From: Polyodon spathula
Taxonomy: Eukaryota > Chordata > Actinopteri > Acipenseriformes > Polyodontidae
Length of the DNA: 64,000 nucleotides
Assembly (NCBI RefSeq): GCF_017654505.1
Contig: NC_054548.1
Span: 28,073,796 to 28,137,795, forward strand
Reading direction: 5' to 3'
Shown here: positions 46,830 through 58,980 of the stretch, one piece after another
Layout: each line of letters opens with the position of its first letter
Position numbering within the stretch: the first letter of the stretch is position 1
The notes under the pieces: generated by a model
Database searches by the model: none
The model's input: only the letters and a program-made list of their open reading frames with translations
What the model was told of the DNA's origin: nothing
Translations under genes and position numbers: made by a program

Positions 46830-49547
46830 AACAAAAGGACAGAAATTCCCATATTTTAAATATATGCACTAAATAAATGATTATGATATTTATATCTATT
46901 AATATTATATTATAATTTATATATAATTAAAATATTATAATTTAATAAAACATAAATACAACTTACTAAGCAGTAAAACATAGTTTAAGGAAGATGAACA
47001 ATATCAATAGTTGCACTTTTAAATGCTGACAGACACATTTAAATATACCCGCCTATAGTTTAATGTTAACTAGATAATTTGAAATTTGAAGGATAGTTTT
47101 TCTCTGTAAAAGAAAACTACAACCAAATTGCTAAAAAAGACAGAAAGTTTGGCAGAAAGGTAAGATTTGTGTTTACTGTGGCATGCCAACCAAACTACAG
47201 GCCCCAATCAGGCCCCAAACATTACTGTAGACTAGGGTTTTGAGTACCAATGGACCAGTAGTACATTTGTACAAAGCAACACCTGTAAAATCTGCCTGGT
47301 GGTTCTACTGCAGCTAAAAAGATGTAGTTTGAGTACCCACACTCATCTGAACACTACTGGTCCCTGAACTACTTCTAGCTGTTTAACCTACTAGAACCAT
47401 CTATCTTTTTTCTTTTGTTTCACAAATATCTTGCAGCGGCTGCAAAAACATATAATGAGGACCTTATATTGTTACAAAATACTGAGGTTTATATAAAAAA
47501 ATAATAATTAGAAACTCAAAGCAAGGCCACCATTTTCAACCAGCATTTTGCTAAAACCAGATAAGTACATGTTTACCTAAATGTTTCCTTACAGCTAAAG
47601 GACTGCATATGCAGAAAATACTATTATTTAATATTATTTCTAATACAGGAAGATTGTGTTTGGGATCAGATGTCCTACTTAATATTTAAAACAAATATAA
47701 CATATTTTAAAGATATTTTAAATGAGATACCATTTAAAACATATTTATGTTTATGTACCTTACATAAACACAATCATCGTTTGTTATGACTGGATATGTG
47801 TACAAAAATAAAATGTTCTGTATCCTAGGAAACATGTCATATTAATGTGCTGTGCTGGGCTCTAAATTGATAACCTACATTCCCTTGCAGGGCTGTGTGA
47901 CAAATGATATCTCCATTCTGCAGTCCAGAGGCATCACAGCAAATGCAGTATATTTACTCTGCTTGGAAAATGAATGTTAAACCCTATAAAAATTGGCATG
48001 CAATTTGTAACATCCTACATAAAAGTTATGAGTGTGTTTTTATAGTTTGTGTCATAGCACAACAGATGAGCCAGGTTAACTGGCGTCTCCATTATGGAAC
48101 ATTTCATATGATTGGAATACAAATCACTTATTTTTAAACAGAAAAAAAAAATCACAAAGACATACTCGGAAAACACCCACCTTGACACAGGTCCTATCAG
48201 TTGATCCACAAGTTGCAGTTATTTTCTACACACTGTATGTTGTTGTAACTAATCAAGCATTTTAATTTGGCGCGTAGAATACTGTGGTGAAAGCTTTTCG
48301 TGTCATTTTGATTTCTATCTTTTCGTAGATGTTAGAATTTTTTTTGATTTTTTGTTTAATGCTTTTATTCTTGGATATTTAAATTGAAAATACAGCAGCC
48401 TTGACTGCTGTGGGAGGAAATCAGGCAGCGATTGAAACGGCAGAGCACTTATTTAAGAAAATTAAAGCAAAATCTATGGGGCAATGTACAAAAAAGCGTG
48501 CTACTCTCTGTACACCCTTAAGTCTAAATCAAAATATTTAATTTGACTAACCAAAATACAATAGAATTTGTTAAACAAGGGTAGGGCTTGTTTAAATTGT
48601 GTTTTAAGCTCTTTCAATGACATGTATGCATAGCAATATAGAATTAATGAATACATAATCAAATGCTGGAAAATAAATTGGAAATTTGTGATTGCAATGA
48701 CCTTAAATGGCAGTGATATAACTAAATGAAAAAGGAGAAACTACCAGAATAGCAGAAAGACCCAGTTTACCAAAAAGCACTGTATGGGCTATTATTGACA
48801 AACACAGGAGCACACCAACTTGAGCCAGGTGCTTCTGTAATTTATAGATCTTTAAAGTCCTACAGAGGTATTGAAGAAGATGTTCTCCTTAAAGAGGGAA
48901 GATGCTGATCAGGCTAAAAGCTTATTTCTTACAGTTTGTCAGCTTAGCTTCATGCCGTCTCACAGATAATGATGAACAAGCTTCTGCCAGTTGTTATTCC
49001 TTTCAAGCAGATACATTTTTCAGCTGTCCAGTCACCAACCCACATTACTAACGAAACCTTCAGATCCAGGTTCTGAGACAGTGCCAACACATTTTAAGGT
49101 AACATGCTGCCTGATATTCCAGGACAGCAACCAGGTTCAACTCCACATTAATCAAAGAGATTGATGGAAGCTTTTAGAAGTGCACACCAGGCATCATTGA
49201 CGGTTTCAGCATGGGCTTTTGCAACATATGGAGACAATACGGTGGATATACATCAAAGTATTTGAATGCTTTTTTTCTGAGTTTAGACTGAAGAAACATT
49301 TGAGGACTATGTGATATTCCAGGAATGATTTATATTATTATGCCAGAGTCACTGCACCATAGCTGCATGTAAATTGATTTCAAAACTCACTATAGGAGCA
49401 TAGTTTTGCAATTTATTGAGTGATAAAAAAGAAAATAGTGCCAGATTGATCTTGCTAACCAATTTGTCACCAGATCTCTTGGGATTAAAAAACTGTCCTG
49501 TAATGTAAAGATATACATGTAGAACAAAGTAATAAATAAATAAAAAA
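46830..49547. other. No recognisable gene; non-coding DNA
   Basis: No coding region, RNA gene or transposon motif was recognised. The longest frame (47904-48137) has no family features. Confidence 0.45.
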
Positions 49548-49549
49548 TA

Positions 49550-51015
49550 CAGTGCTATGAAAAAGTATTTGCCCCCTGTCTGATTTTCTGCATTTTTGCA
49601 CATTTTTCACATTGAATTTGGTCAGATCTTTTTGTAGGTTGTAGTAGTATATAGAGAGTGTGAGAGAAAAAATGATACCAAAGTTTAGTGCTTATTTCAC
49701 ATATTTGGTGTGCAAGGTAATCAAACATGCAATCTTCAGCTGTAAAAAAGTTATTGGCCCCCTAGTTAACTCAACCCAATTAAAGGGATAATTAGGGTCA
49801 GCTGTTTGAGTGCTTTGGTTAACAATCAGGCCTGATTTGGGCAAGCCCTGCCCAATATAAATCTGACTAACTTTGGCCCTTACCATCAGTGTGAAATTGT
49901 CAGCACACAAGTTCTAGAGGCACATCATGCCATGATCAAAAGAAATTCCTGAAGACCTCCGGAAAAAAAGTTGTTGATGTCTATCAGTCTGGAAATGGTT
50001 ACAAAGCCATTTCTAAGGCTCAGTGGCTCCCCCAAACCACAGTCAACCACAGTTATTGTGCTGGAGAAAGTTTAGGACAGTAGTGAATCATCCCACAAGT
50101 GGCTGTCTGCAAAAATCTCTCCAAGAGCAAAGCGTAAAATCGTCCAGGAAGTCACAAAGAACCTGTGTTCATGACTCTATCATCAGAAAAACACTGTGCA
50201 AAAATGGAATTAGTGGCAGAGTAGCAAGGCAGAAACCACTGCTCACTAAGAAGAACATGAATGCTTGTCTCAAGTTTGCCAAAAAGCACCTGGGTGATCC
50301 TCAAGAGTCCTGGAACAATGTTCTATGGACAGATTAGTCAAAAGTGGAAGTTTTTGGCCAACATGAGCCCCATTATGTCTGGCGAAAACTTGCCGTCATT
50401 AAGGAACCATGAACTCTGCTCTGTATCAGCGAATTGTACAGGAGAATGTCAGGCCATCTGTCCGTGAGCTGAAGCTGAAGTGCAGCTGGGTCATGCAGCA
50501 AAACAATAATCCGAAACACACAAGTAAGTTTACATCAGAATGGTTGAAGAATAAGACATTTTAAGTTTTGGAATGGTCTAGGCAAAGTCCAGAGCTAAAC
50601 CCCATTGAGATGTTGTGTCAGGACCTGAAATGAGCAGTTTATGCTCGAAAACCCACAAATGTCATTGAGTTGAAGCAGTTCTGCATGAAGGAGTGGGCCA
50701 AAATTCCTCCACGATGCTGTGAGAGACTGATCAATAACTACAGGAAGCGTTTGTTTGCAGTTGTTGCTGCTAAAGGTGGAGTAACCAGTTATTGTGTCTA
50801 AGGGGGTGATTACTTTTTCACACGGGGGCATTGTGTGTTGCATGACTTTCTTTAATAAATGAATGAAATAAGTATCAAAATTTTGTGTTATTTGTTCATT
50901 CAGGGTCCCTTTTATCTAACATTAGATTTTGGTTGAAGATCTGATAACACTCAGTGTCAAAAATATGCAAAAATGCAGAAAATCAGACAGGGGCAAATCA
51001 TTTTTCATGGTACTG
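49550..51015 (+). mobile_element. Tc1-like transposon, both ends present, transposase dead
   Basis: The element is 1466 bp with TA on both sides (49548-49549 and 51016-51017). The ends begin CAGTGCTATGAAAAA and, inverted, CAGTACCATGAAAAA. Inner matching repeats (GATTTTCTGCATTTTTGCA) lie near each end. The plus strand carries a decayed transposase (starting near 49930). Pieces include CTATCATCAGAAAAACACTG (about 50176) and GGACAGATTAGTCAAAAGTG (about 50328, first Asp region). It ends TAAAGGTGGAGTAACCAG (50771). No frame is intact. Confidence 0.88.
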
Positions 51016-51017
51016 TA

Positions 51018-51540
51018 CATGCACTTTGGATAAACATTAAAAGTACATTTATTGACTTTAAATACAATATTGGTTGTTTAGAAACGGTTTCCACTTACAA
51101 ATAAGCACTGTCCAAACAAATGTGTTTTTTGATAGTGTAAAGAATTCCGTTAGTTCCTTGCGGCAAGTTACAGCGAAGCGTGAGAGCTGCTAGTGATCGA
51201 CAGGAACGGTAGTTCCTCGCGCCAAGTTACAGCAATTACATCGAAGTGTGTTAACTGCCAGTGACTAGATAGCACGGATAGTTTACGTATTTTCAGGATA
51301 TTGGCGCACCGAAAGTAAATCAGGCAAAAGCACCGTTCTACATTTAATTTGTACTTCCCAACACTCTTAGATGAAATGTTGACAGAAAAAAGTAAATACA
51401 TGTCACACAGTATGAGAACTAAGATGCCAAAGGAAGATAAAATCTCCACCTCCTTCTTCCGCCATATTTTTTTTGCAGACCCCAGGCACTTTCATCCTTG
51501 CATAATATGTATATTACAGGACATCTGAGTTTAATGACAA
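51018..51540. other. No recognisable gene; contains an imperfect tandem duplication
   Basis: Two related segments, around 51150-51185 and 51210-51250, share GTTCCTCGCG/TTGCGGCAAGTTACAGC-type text. That suggests an old duplication of about 60 bases. Nothing else can be named. Confidence 0.4.
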
Positions 51541-51543
51541 TTA

Positions 51544-52376
51544 ACATAAGAACATAAGAAAGTTTATAAACGAGAGGAGGCCATTCGGCCTATCTTGCTC
51601 GTTTAGTTGTTAGTAGCTTATTGATCCCACAATTTCATCAAGCAGCTTCTTGAAGGATCCCAGGGTGTCAGCTTCAACAACATTACTGGAGAGTTGGTTC
51701 CAGACCCTCACAATTCTGGGTAAAAAAGTGCCTCCTATTTTCTGTTTTGAATGTCCCTTTGTCTAATCTCCATTTGTGACCCCTGGTCCTTGTTTCTTTC
51801 TTCAGGTAGAAAATGTACCTTGGGTCGACATTGTCAATACCTTTTAGAATTTTGAATGCTTGAATTAGGTCACCGCGTAGTCTTCTTTGTTCAAGACTGA
51901 ATAGATTAAATTCTTTTAGCCTGTCTGCATATGGCATGCCTTTTAAATCCGAAAAAATTCTGGTCGCTCTTCTTTGCACTCTTTCTAGAGCAACAATGTC
52001 CTTTTTGTAGCGAGGTGACCAGAGCTGAACACAGTACTCAAGATGGGGTCTTACTAATGCATTGTACAGTTTTAACATTCCTTTCCTTGATTTAAATTTA
52101 ACACTTTTCACAATATATCTGAGCATCTTGTTGGCCTTTTGTATATTTCTGTGTCAACAAAAACTCCTAGGTCTTTTTCATGATTCCTTCTTCAATTTCA
52201 GTATCTCCCATATGATATTTAAAATGCACATTTTTATTTCCTGTTTGCAGTACCTTACAGTTTTCTCTATTAAATGTCATTTGCCATGTGTATGCCCAGT
52301 TCTGAATCTTGTCTAGATCATTTTAATTGACATTTGCTGCTGCAGCAGTGGTACCACTGGATACCTCACTCCATGT
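51544..52376 (-). mobile_element. L2-type LINE, 3' half, minus strand
   Basis: The 3' end (51544) has repeats of ACATAAGA, a familiar fish L2 3' signature. The coding part is best at 51683-52126, with degenerate continuation to about 52376. Compare the split copy at 22.7-24.9 kb, which lies on the other strand. This copy is 5'-truncated and lacks the catalytic RT core. Confidence 0.8.
51683..52126 (-). pseudogene. L2-type LINE polyprotein, C-terminal fragment
   Basis: 147 codons are open. They cover the thumb/C-terminal part of an L2 reverse transcriptase: KLYNALVRPHLEYCVQLWSP, RVQRRATRIFSDLKGMPYAD and QRRLRGDLIQAFKILKG. These sit downstream of the catalytic YxDD, which is not in this fragment, so the piece has no enzymatic function. 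A stop precedes the normal C-terminus. Confidence 0.85.
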
Positions 52377-52654
52377 TTTCAACATGTTAACCACTCCCTA
52401 ATCCATGGACATGCATTTCCTTGAATCCCTACTGCATTCAGTTAATCCCTTCTGCGTTCAGTTGTTAATTTATAAATAAAGAAATACAACATATTTTATC
52501 AACATGGAAATATACGGGGCAACACCCTTATTTTGACGCCTATATCATGTATATAAAACGGTTTATTGATATTTTAAAATGGATTAGTCGCACGTACCAT
52601 AGGCTAAAAAAATTAAAAATAAAATTGAAGACCATAGGCACTTTTATCCACACA
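52377..52654. other. No recognisable gene
   Basis: Short AT-rich spacer between an L2 copy and a Tc1 element. Confidence 0.5.
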
Positions 52655-52656
52655 TA

Positions 52657-54273
52657 CAGTGCCTTGCAAAGGTATTCAGACCCCTGACCAATTCTCGCAT
52701 ATTATTGAATTACAAATGGTACATTGAAATTCCATTCTGTTCGATATTTTATTTTAAAACACTTAAACACAAAATTAATTATTGTAAGGTGACATTGGTT
52801 TTATGTTGGGAAATATTTTTAAGAAAAATAAAAAACTGAAATATCTTGCTTGCATAAGTATTCAACCCCCACACTTTAATATTTGGTAGAGCCACCTTTC
52901 GCTGCAATAACAGCTTTATGTCTTTTTGATGTAAGTATGTACCAGCTTTGCACACGGTGTCAAAGTGATTTTGGCCCATTCTTCTTGGCAGATTTGCTCC
53001 AGGTTGTTCAGGTTGGTTGGACGACGCTTCTGGACCGCAATTTTCAAATAGTGCCACAGATTCTCAATGGGATTGAGATCAGGACTTTGACTGAGCCACT
53101 ATAGGACATTCACCTTTTTGTTCTTGAGCCACTCCAGTGTTGCTTTGGCCTTGTAATTGGGATCATTGTCCTGCTGAAAGGTGAATTTCCTCCCAAGCTT
53201 CAGTTTTTTAGCGGACTGAGGCAGATTCTCTTGCAGTATTTTCCTGTATTTTGTAACAAGATGCCCAGTCCCTGCTGATGAGAAGCATCCCCACAGCATG
53301 ATGCTGCCACTACCATACTTCACTGTAAGGATGGTGTGTCTTGAGGCATGGGCAGTGTTAGGTTTGCGCCACACATAGCGCTTTGAGTTTTGGCCAAAAA
53401 GCTCTATCTTGGTCTCATCTGACCACAAAACCTTTTCCCACATCGCAGCTGGGTCACTCTCATGCTTTCTGGCAAACTCCAGACGAGCTTTCAGATGGTA
53501 CTTTTTGAGTAACGGCTTCTTTCTTACCACTCTCCCATACAGGCTAGTGTTATGCAGAGCTCTTGATATGGTTGACTGGTGCACCATTACTCCACTCCCA
53601 GCCATTGAACTCTGTAGATCCTTCAAAGTGATTGTTGGCCTCTCTGTGGCTTCTCCCTTCTTGTCTCCTTCTTGTTTGAGTCTCCTTCTTGTTTGAGTGC
53701 TGAGTTTTGAGGGACTGCCTTTTCTTGGCAGTGCCTGGGTGGTGTGATGCAGCTTCCACTTCCTGATTATTGATCCAACTATGCTCACTGGGATATCCAA
53801 ACACTTGGATATTATTTTGTACCATTTCCCTAATCTATGCATTTGTACTACTTTATCTCTAACTTCTGTAGAATGCTCTTTGGTCTTCATTTTCCTTCAA
53901 ATTCACAGCCTTACCAATGATCCTTCAACAGTGGGGTTTTTATCCAGAAAATGTGACAGCAACTTTAATGGTTCACAGGTGGAGGCCAATGGTAAGGTTA
54001 TTGTGTCTTCGTTAGGGCAATTTCTTTCATCAGCGCAAGCTGGGAGCTTCCACAGCACAGGGGTTGAATACTTATGCAAGCAAGATATTTCAGTTATTTT
54101 ATTTTTCTTAAAAATATTTCACAACATAAAACCAATATCACCTTACAATAATTGATTTTGAGTTTCAGTGTTTAAAAATAAAATATCAAACAGAACGAAA
54201 TTTCAATGTACCATTTGTAATTCAGTAATATGCGAGAATTGGTCATGGGTCTGAATACTTTTGCAAGGCACTG
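52657..54273 (-). mobile_element. Tc1-like transposon, both ends present
   Basis: The element is 1617 bp, with TA on both sides (52655-52656 and 54274-54275). Long inverted repeats begin CAGTGCCTTGCAAA at each end and extend about 200 bases. The minus strand encodes a transposase with one stop in its last third. Confidence 0.93.
52880..53890 (-). pseudogene. Tc1-family transposase, one premature stop before the catalytic Glu
   Basis: The frame starts at 53890 (MKTKEHSTEVRDKVVQMHRL) with paired-like domains. Residues about 70-90 carry an extra Lys/Arg/Glu-rich stretch (TQTRRRLKQEGDKKGEATER) that looks like a local duplication. The catalytic part has [25 protein letters not shown] and QQDNDPNYKAKATLEW. 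It ends at KKVNVL* (53099). Beyond the stop the frame continues as [20 protein letters not shown], so all three acidic residues are still encoded across the stop. The His of the usual DPKHTA is replaced. A segment near LVTKYRKILQ also looks shortened. Not functional. Confidence 0.88.
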
Positions 54274-54275
54274 TA

Positions 54276-54693
54276 TGTATGTTACAGCACATTAGAATTT
54301 AATGACAATTAACTTACGTCAACACGGAAATATACCAGGGCATGCACTTATTGTGATGTCTATATCACATTTATATCAAATTACCGTGGTTATTTCTGTT
54401 TTAAAATTATAACATTTGCTTGCAAAAAAAAAAAAAAACACAACCAAAAAAAAAAAAAAAGGTCTGCTATATATGGGCTTTGAACATCCTTCAGTTTGAA
54501 CGCATCTTGTATTAACTGTCAGTGCTACACAATTAATTCAGGCAAGCAATATTTTGAAAGATAAAGTCAGCCAGCTGAGAATTCTCCAGACCGTTATATT
54601 TTTGAGATTTTTCGAGTCCTAATCTGTCTACATCAGTTCTCATTCTGAGATTCTGAGCTGGAGCTGTGAAATTTTTTGGTTTCATGTGAGTGT
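54276..54693. other. No recognisable gene; A-rich tract
   Basis: A-rich runs lie at about 54426-54462. Nothing else can be named. Confidence 0.5.
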
Positions 54694-55557
54694 AACGTTA
54701 GGTTATTACCATAACCCTGGTTCCCTGAAAGAGAATGACAACCATTACCGAATGGGAAGAGCCCTCTCCTACCACCAATCACTGAGCATATATAAGAAAG
54801 CTTCCCTATCAGGGCCCTGCTGTGAGGTGAAAGTCCCTCCCACCTCCTGCTGAAGAGAGACATCCTCACAGTAGCACATCAACATTTTCTTTCAAAAACA
54901 GAGGTCAGCTGGGGACATGACTCTCGAAGGATAATGGTTGTCATTCTCTTTCAGGGAATCAGGGTTATGATAATGTTCCCTTTCAATTGAATGACAACCA
55001 TTACTGAACGGGAAGCTGTACCAAAGCGGTCGTGTCTCCAGATTACCGACAGTACAGCCTCAAGGCGATAGCCTGAGAGCCTACATGACGCCTAAGGGCA
55101 TATCGCCTGCAACACCCTAAAGCCCAGAGAGGGTCTCGCTCGGTTTGCAACAAGAAGGTGGTAAAACCGCGAAAATATCTGACTACCTGTCCATGTAGCA
55201 GCATTGCAGCAAGGCAAACATCTGGTTGGACTGTCTCCAGGATGCTGTCCTATACAGATAACAGTGCAGAGCCCGAACTGGACACAGCTTGTGTTGTAAA
55301 TTAGACGGTGAAAAACCGACAAATCAGCCAAATTTGTGCAAAGAAAGCACAAAGCAATTTGTGACTTGTCTCAGTGAAGTGAGAGAGAAAATGGCGATGT
55401 GCTACTGTGAGGACGTCCCTCTTCAGCAGGAGGTGGGAGGGACTTTCCCCTCACAGCAGGGCCCTGATAGGGCAGATCTTTTATATATGCTCAGTGATTG
55501 GTGGTCAGAGAGGGTTCTTCCCATTCGATAATGGTTGCCATTCAATTGAAAGGGAAC
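54694..55557 (-). mobile_element. Internally deleted DIRS derivative with both terminal repeats
   Basis: About 860 bp. The outer segments (54715-54895 and 55385-55557) are inverted copies of DIRS ends seen at 32.5 and 56.9 kb, with GAGCATATATA boxes and the AGGGCCCTGCTGTGAGG motif. Between them, 54985-55290 read on the minus strand is the tail of the DIRS recombinase region and internal complementary region (compare 61520-61960). Gag, RT and RNase H are absent. It has the structure of a short non-autonomous derivative, though a one-off deletion gives the same picture. Confidence 0.75.
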
Positions 55558-56870
55558 GCTCATTGTGGTCCCTATTGACACAAGGTGGTACGATTTCCTG
55601 TCTCTATACTGTTCTATGAGAGTAATGCTATTTATGGTCCCCACTGGGCAAAAAAGGAACTTAATTTCTGAGAATTAGCTATGCTGAAGGATAGCCTATA
55701 TATTTGGTAAAAGTAAAACATAAATAAATAAATACATTAATATAAATATTGAAATAAATGAAGACATTTATGTGTTTATTTATTTACCGTGATATTTATT
55801 TATTTATTTTTCACTATCAGATATAAACAATGACATTTAATATTGTATGAAACGAAAATAAATATTCAACAGTTCTTGTTCAGTTGTATATTAGTGAAGA
55901 TTTTTTACCCACAGGTCGTCAAGCTTTCATATATTTTTACTTTCAAATTAAAAAATATATTGTAATGACCAGGACAATTACTTTGTTGCAGGACTTCTTG
56001 TCTGTTCAGTTTGTCTCTTCTGTCTATGTTAAATGTATTGTAAAGGGAACGGGACGGGTCACGCCATTAGTGAATGGGGAGAATGTGTGTTGTTGTTTAC
56101 AGGAGTTACAAAGCATTTGAGAATTCAACACTGTCTCCTTTTCTTTGACTTACATTAGTTGCTTGAACTATTTCCACTATCATATTTAGAAATATTTACT
56201 GTTCAGTACTGATCTATACATTCTACTTTGTCCCAAGCATTGGAATAATGCTGAAGACAGTGAACATACAGTGTCCATGCTATGTAAACAATCTAAGTTG
56301 CAGTCACCTATCCTCAGCAGGCTACATACAGTTGATATTTTCAGTGTTTTTCTTATATCTTCCATCACATGAATTAGAAAGATATAATTTATGATGTGCC
56401 AGATACTTGGAATTTGTGACCCCTACTGTGCATCACCAGTGAGCAAGCACATTTTGACGTGATTTGACCAAGATTATTATTTCCTTTTAAGAAAACGTAC
56501 TTGTACATGTTATTAAGAAAAAAATACATTTTCAAAAGTGTGTTACAAAATACAGTACTAATATGAATTATATACAGAATTTCTATGTTGTTTGTATATA
56601 AGCGTGTAACATCTTTCGTTAAATAGACTCACAATTAAAACAATCTATATAGCATATTTGGTATAAGAGTATCATAACTTTGGGGATACAAAAAAAAAAA
56701 AAACAGGACAAAAAAAGTTTGTTCTACAAAGCGTCAGTAACTAGAATCAGTATATTTTCTGTAAAATCAGCTTCAGCGAGTGACAGCTAAACGATTAAGA
56801 TAAACCAAAGAAACTTCTGTTCAGTTTTCAAGTTGCCTAACATTGTACTTTTAAATTTGTTATAAATTAT
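55558..56870. other. No recognisable gene; non-coding DNA
   Basis: Nothing was recognised apart from AAAT-type low-complexity sequence around 55715-55810. Confidence 0.45.
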
Positions 56871-57070
56871 GTTCCCTTTCAATGGAATGACAACCATTAC
56901 CGAATGGGAAGAGCCCACTCTGACCGCCAATTACTGAGCATATATAAAAAAAGCTGCCCTATCAGGGCCCTGCTGTGAGGGGGAAGTCCCTCCCACCTCT
57001 TGCCGAAGAGGGATGTCCTCATATCGCCATTTTCTTTCGAAATCAGAGGTCAGCTGGGGACACGACACGG

Positions 57071-57279
57071 TTTATTTATTTGTGTTTATTATCTATTGTA
57101 TTTATGACGGTGTAGCTGTGCGTTTGTTTTGTTGTTGTTTTGTTTTAAATTAGCAACAGGCAGAGGATGGGCTGTCAATCTCGTCTCTGCCAGCATAAAA
57201 ATAAAAACAAAACCATAACAAAACAAACGCACGCTACACCGTCATAAATACAATACATAATAAACACAAATAAATAAAT
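57071..57279. repeat. 210-bp near-perfect palindrome in the DIRS leader
   Basis: The left arm (57071-57168) and right arm (57185-57279) are inverse copies. Both include TGTGTTTATTAT.TATTGTATTTATGACGGTGTAGC and finish inward at GGCAGAG/CTCTGCC, with a loop of about 16 bases. Arms differ only at scattered sites. The segment outside it (57280-57373) ends CGCCCTGTTACA, which on the minus strand would be an LTR-like TGTAACAGGGCG start. Confidence 0.85.
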
Positions 57280-57421
57280 CCTAATACAAAACACAATATA
57301 AACTGCACAGTGGCGGAGGGGGAAACCCCATTCTAAAAATAAATACTGTACAGGGCTACTCGCCCTGTTACAATCGGCCACAGCGAACCAAAAAAACAAA
57401 ATAAAAAAAACAGCTCAGGCC

Positions 57422-58980
57422 TTGTGCCTCTCTCAAGACTCGGGCTTTCGGGCATCGACTGCACTCTCCTTTGGCACTGACCTCGGCGCTGATAGACGCG
57501 GTACTGACTGCTCGGCATCGAGAGCAGCAGCCCCGCCTACGCAAACACCAGGTCCACTGGGTCCTCTGCTGGTTTTCACCAGTGCGACCAGTGCGCGGCG
57601 AAGCAAACTAGACAGGACAAGCGCTTGTCCTGCGCCAGATGCTTGGGGCCAGACCATGCAGCCAAAGCACTAGCGGGTGAGTTGGACTGCACTCCATGCA
57701 GAAAGTTCTCCAATAGAACTACGCGCAGGAACGCTGCCCTATCCCCAAAGGAGTTTCCTTCCCCGAGCCAGGGAAGAATGAGTTCCGTGGTCCAAGGTCC
57801 GCCCGCCTCCCACAGTGAACAGGGAGCTCCCCCGCACACCTGGGTAACCCTCCCCTTCTCCACCACCGGTGCAGAGGAGCAGGCGCCTCTCAGGGGAAGC
57901 GAGATGGTCACCGCTCGAAGGGGCGTTCACCAGGGAACAGACGGTCACCACGCAGGTTCCTCTCTCCTTCCCCGCGTAGTCACAGACGCTCCCCGTCAGA
58001 GTCGCAGAGACGCCCAGGCTCGGCTGTGTGGTGTTTTCAGGAGCTGGCAGAGACTGTGAGGGCTCAGCAGACAATGCTGGAGACCCTACTTAAATCTCAG
58101 GGCAGATTGCCCCCTACCACCTGGAAGCCCCAACTTCCCCAGTCTCACTTCCCATCCCTGGCGTCTAGACCTCCAAGCCCAGGTGAGCCGTCTTTTACAG
58201 CGTCGAGGTCAGACGTGTCTGACCCAGCCACATCCACTGGACAAGCCACAGAGGGGGGGCTCCTTACCACCCCTACCGCATGGGTCACAAAGAGAAGAGT
58301 TCCGGACACTCATGCAGCATGCAGCTGCAGGCATGGATGTTCCCTGGCCGGCAGAACAGGATGGAAAGGGGAACCACTTTCTACAGAAGAAAGGGTACTC
58401 ATGGCATGCCCTCCCCTTGTGCCAGGATTTCCTTGAGCTGGTTCGCTCAACCCAGCCTCCGCCCCCTCAGCCTCTAGAACATCAGAGGCTCTGCTACAAG
58501 CTGCAGGAGCCCAGGAAGCAGACTTAGGCATGCTCCCCACAATCAGGACACGGTCACAGTAATGGTGCAGGGATCCACCTTCACCAGAGGGGGCAAAGAC
58601 CCGACCTGCCCATCCAAGCCATGCAGAACGACTGACACCATGCTGAAAAAGGAGTATGCGTCAGTGGCACTATCAGCCAGGGTGGCCAATGCAATGGCTA
58701 TACTGGTCTTGTACCAGACACAGCTTGTTGACAGGCTGCAGTAGTGGGCAACAGAGGTGGACACAGGGGAGTTACTGGCGATAACAAGAGCGATGACCAA
58801 CCTGATGGGGTAGTTAGGTCAGGCATCAGGCAGGTATCTAGTGGCACTGGTAGTCGCAGGCAGACAACTTTGGCTAACCCAGGCCACGGTCATCGAGACC
58901 GAGAAGGTAGCGCTATTCGATGCCCCCATTACACCGGGGCAGACATTTGGAGCGACCATTGATGTGAGCCTTGAAATGTG
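57422..58980 (+). pseudogene. DIRS ORF1 (Gag-like) protein, frameshifted
   Basis: A putative nucleic-acid-binding structural protein of the element. It begins in a Ser/Arg/Pro-rich region. A zinc-knuckle-like CARCLGPDHAAKAL...CTPC motif lies at 57628-57690, a hallmark of vertebrate DIRS ORF1. A Ser/Pro-rich stretch follows, then FLELVRSTQPPPPQPLE (about 58430-58480). The C-terminal part reads ASVALSARVANAMAILVLYQ (58655-58715), then ETEKVALFDAPITPGQTFGA (about 58900-58955). Pieces are spread over all three frames, so several indels have occurred. Much better preserved than in the copy at 32.5 kb. Confidence 0.75.

Noticed and set aside
57433..58074. Long minus-strand open frames opposite the DIRS Gag-like region
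   Set aside because: GC-rich sequence lowers stop frequency; the plus strand has the family motifs, so these are shadows.
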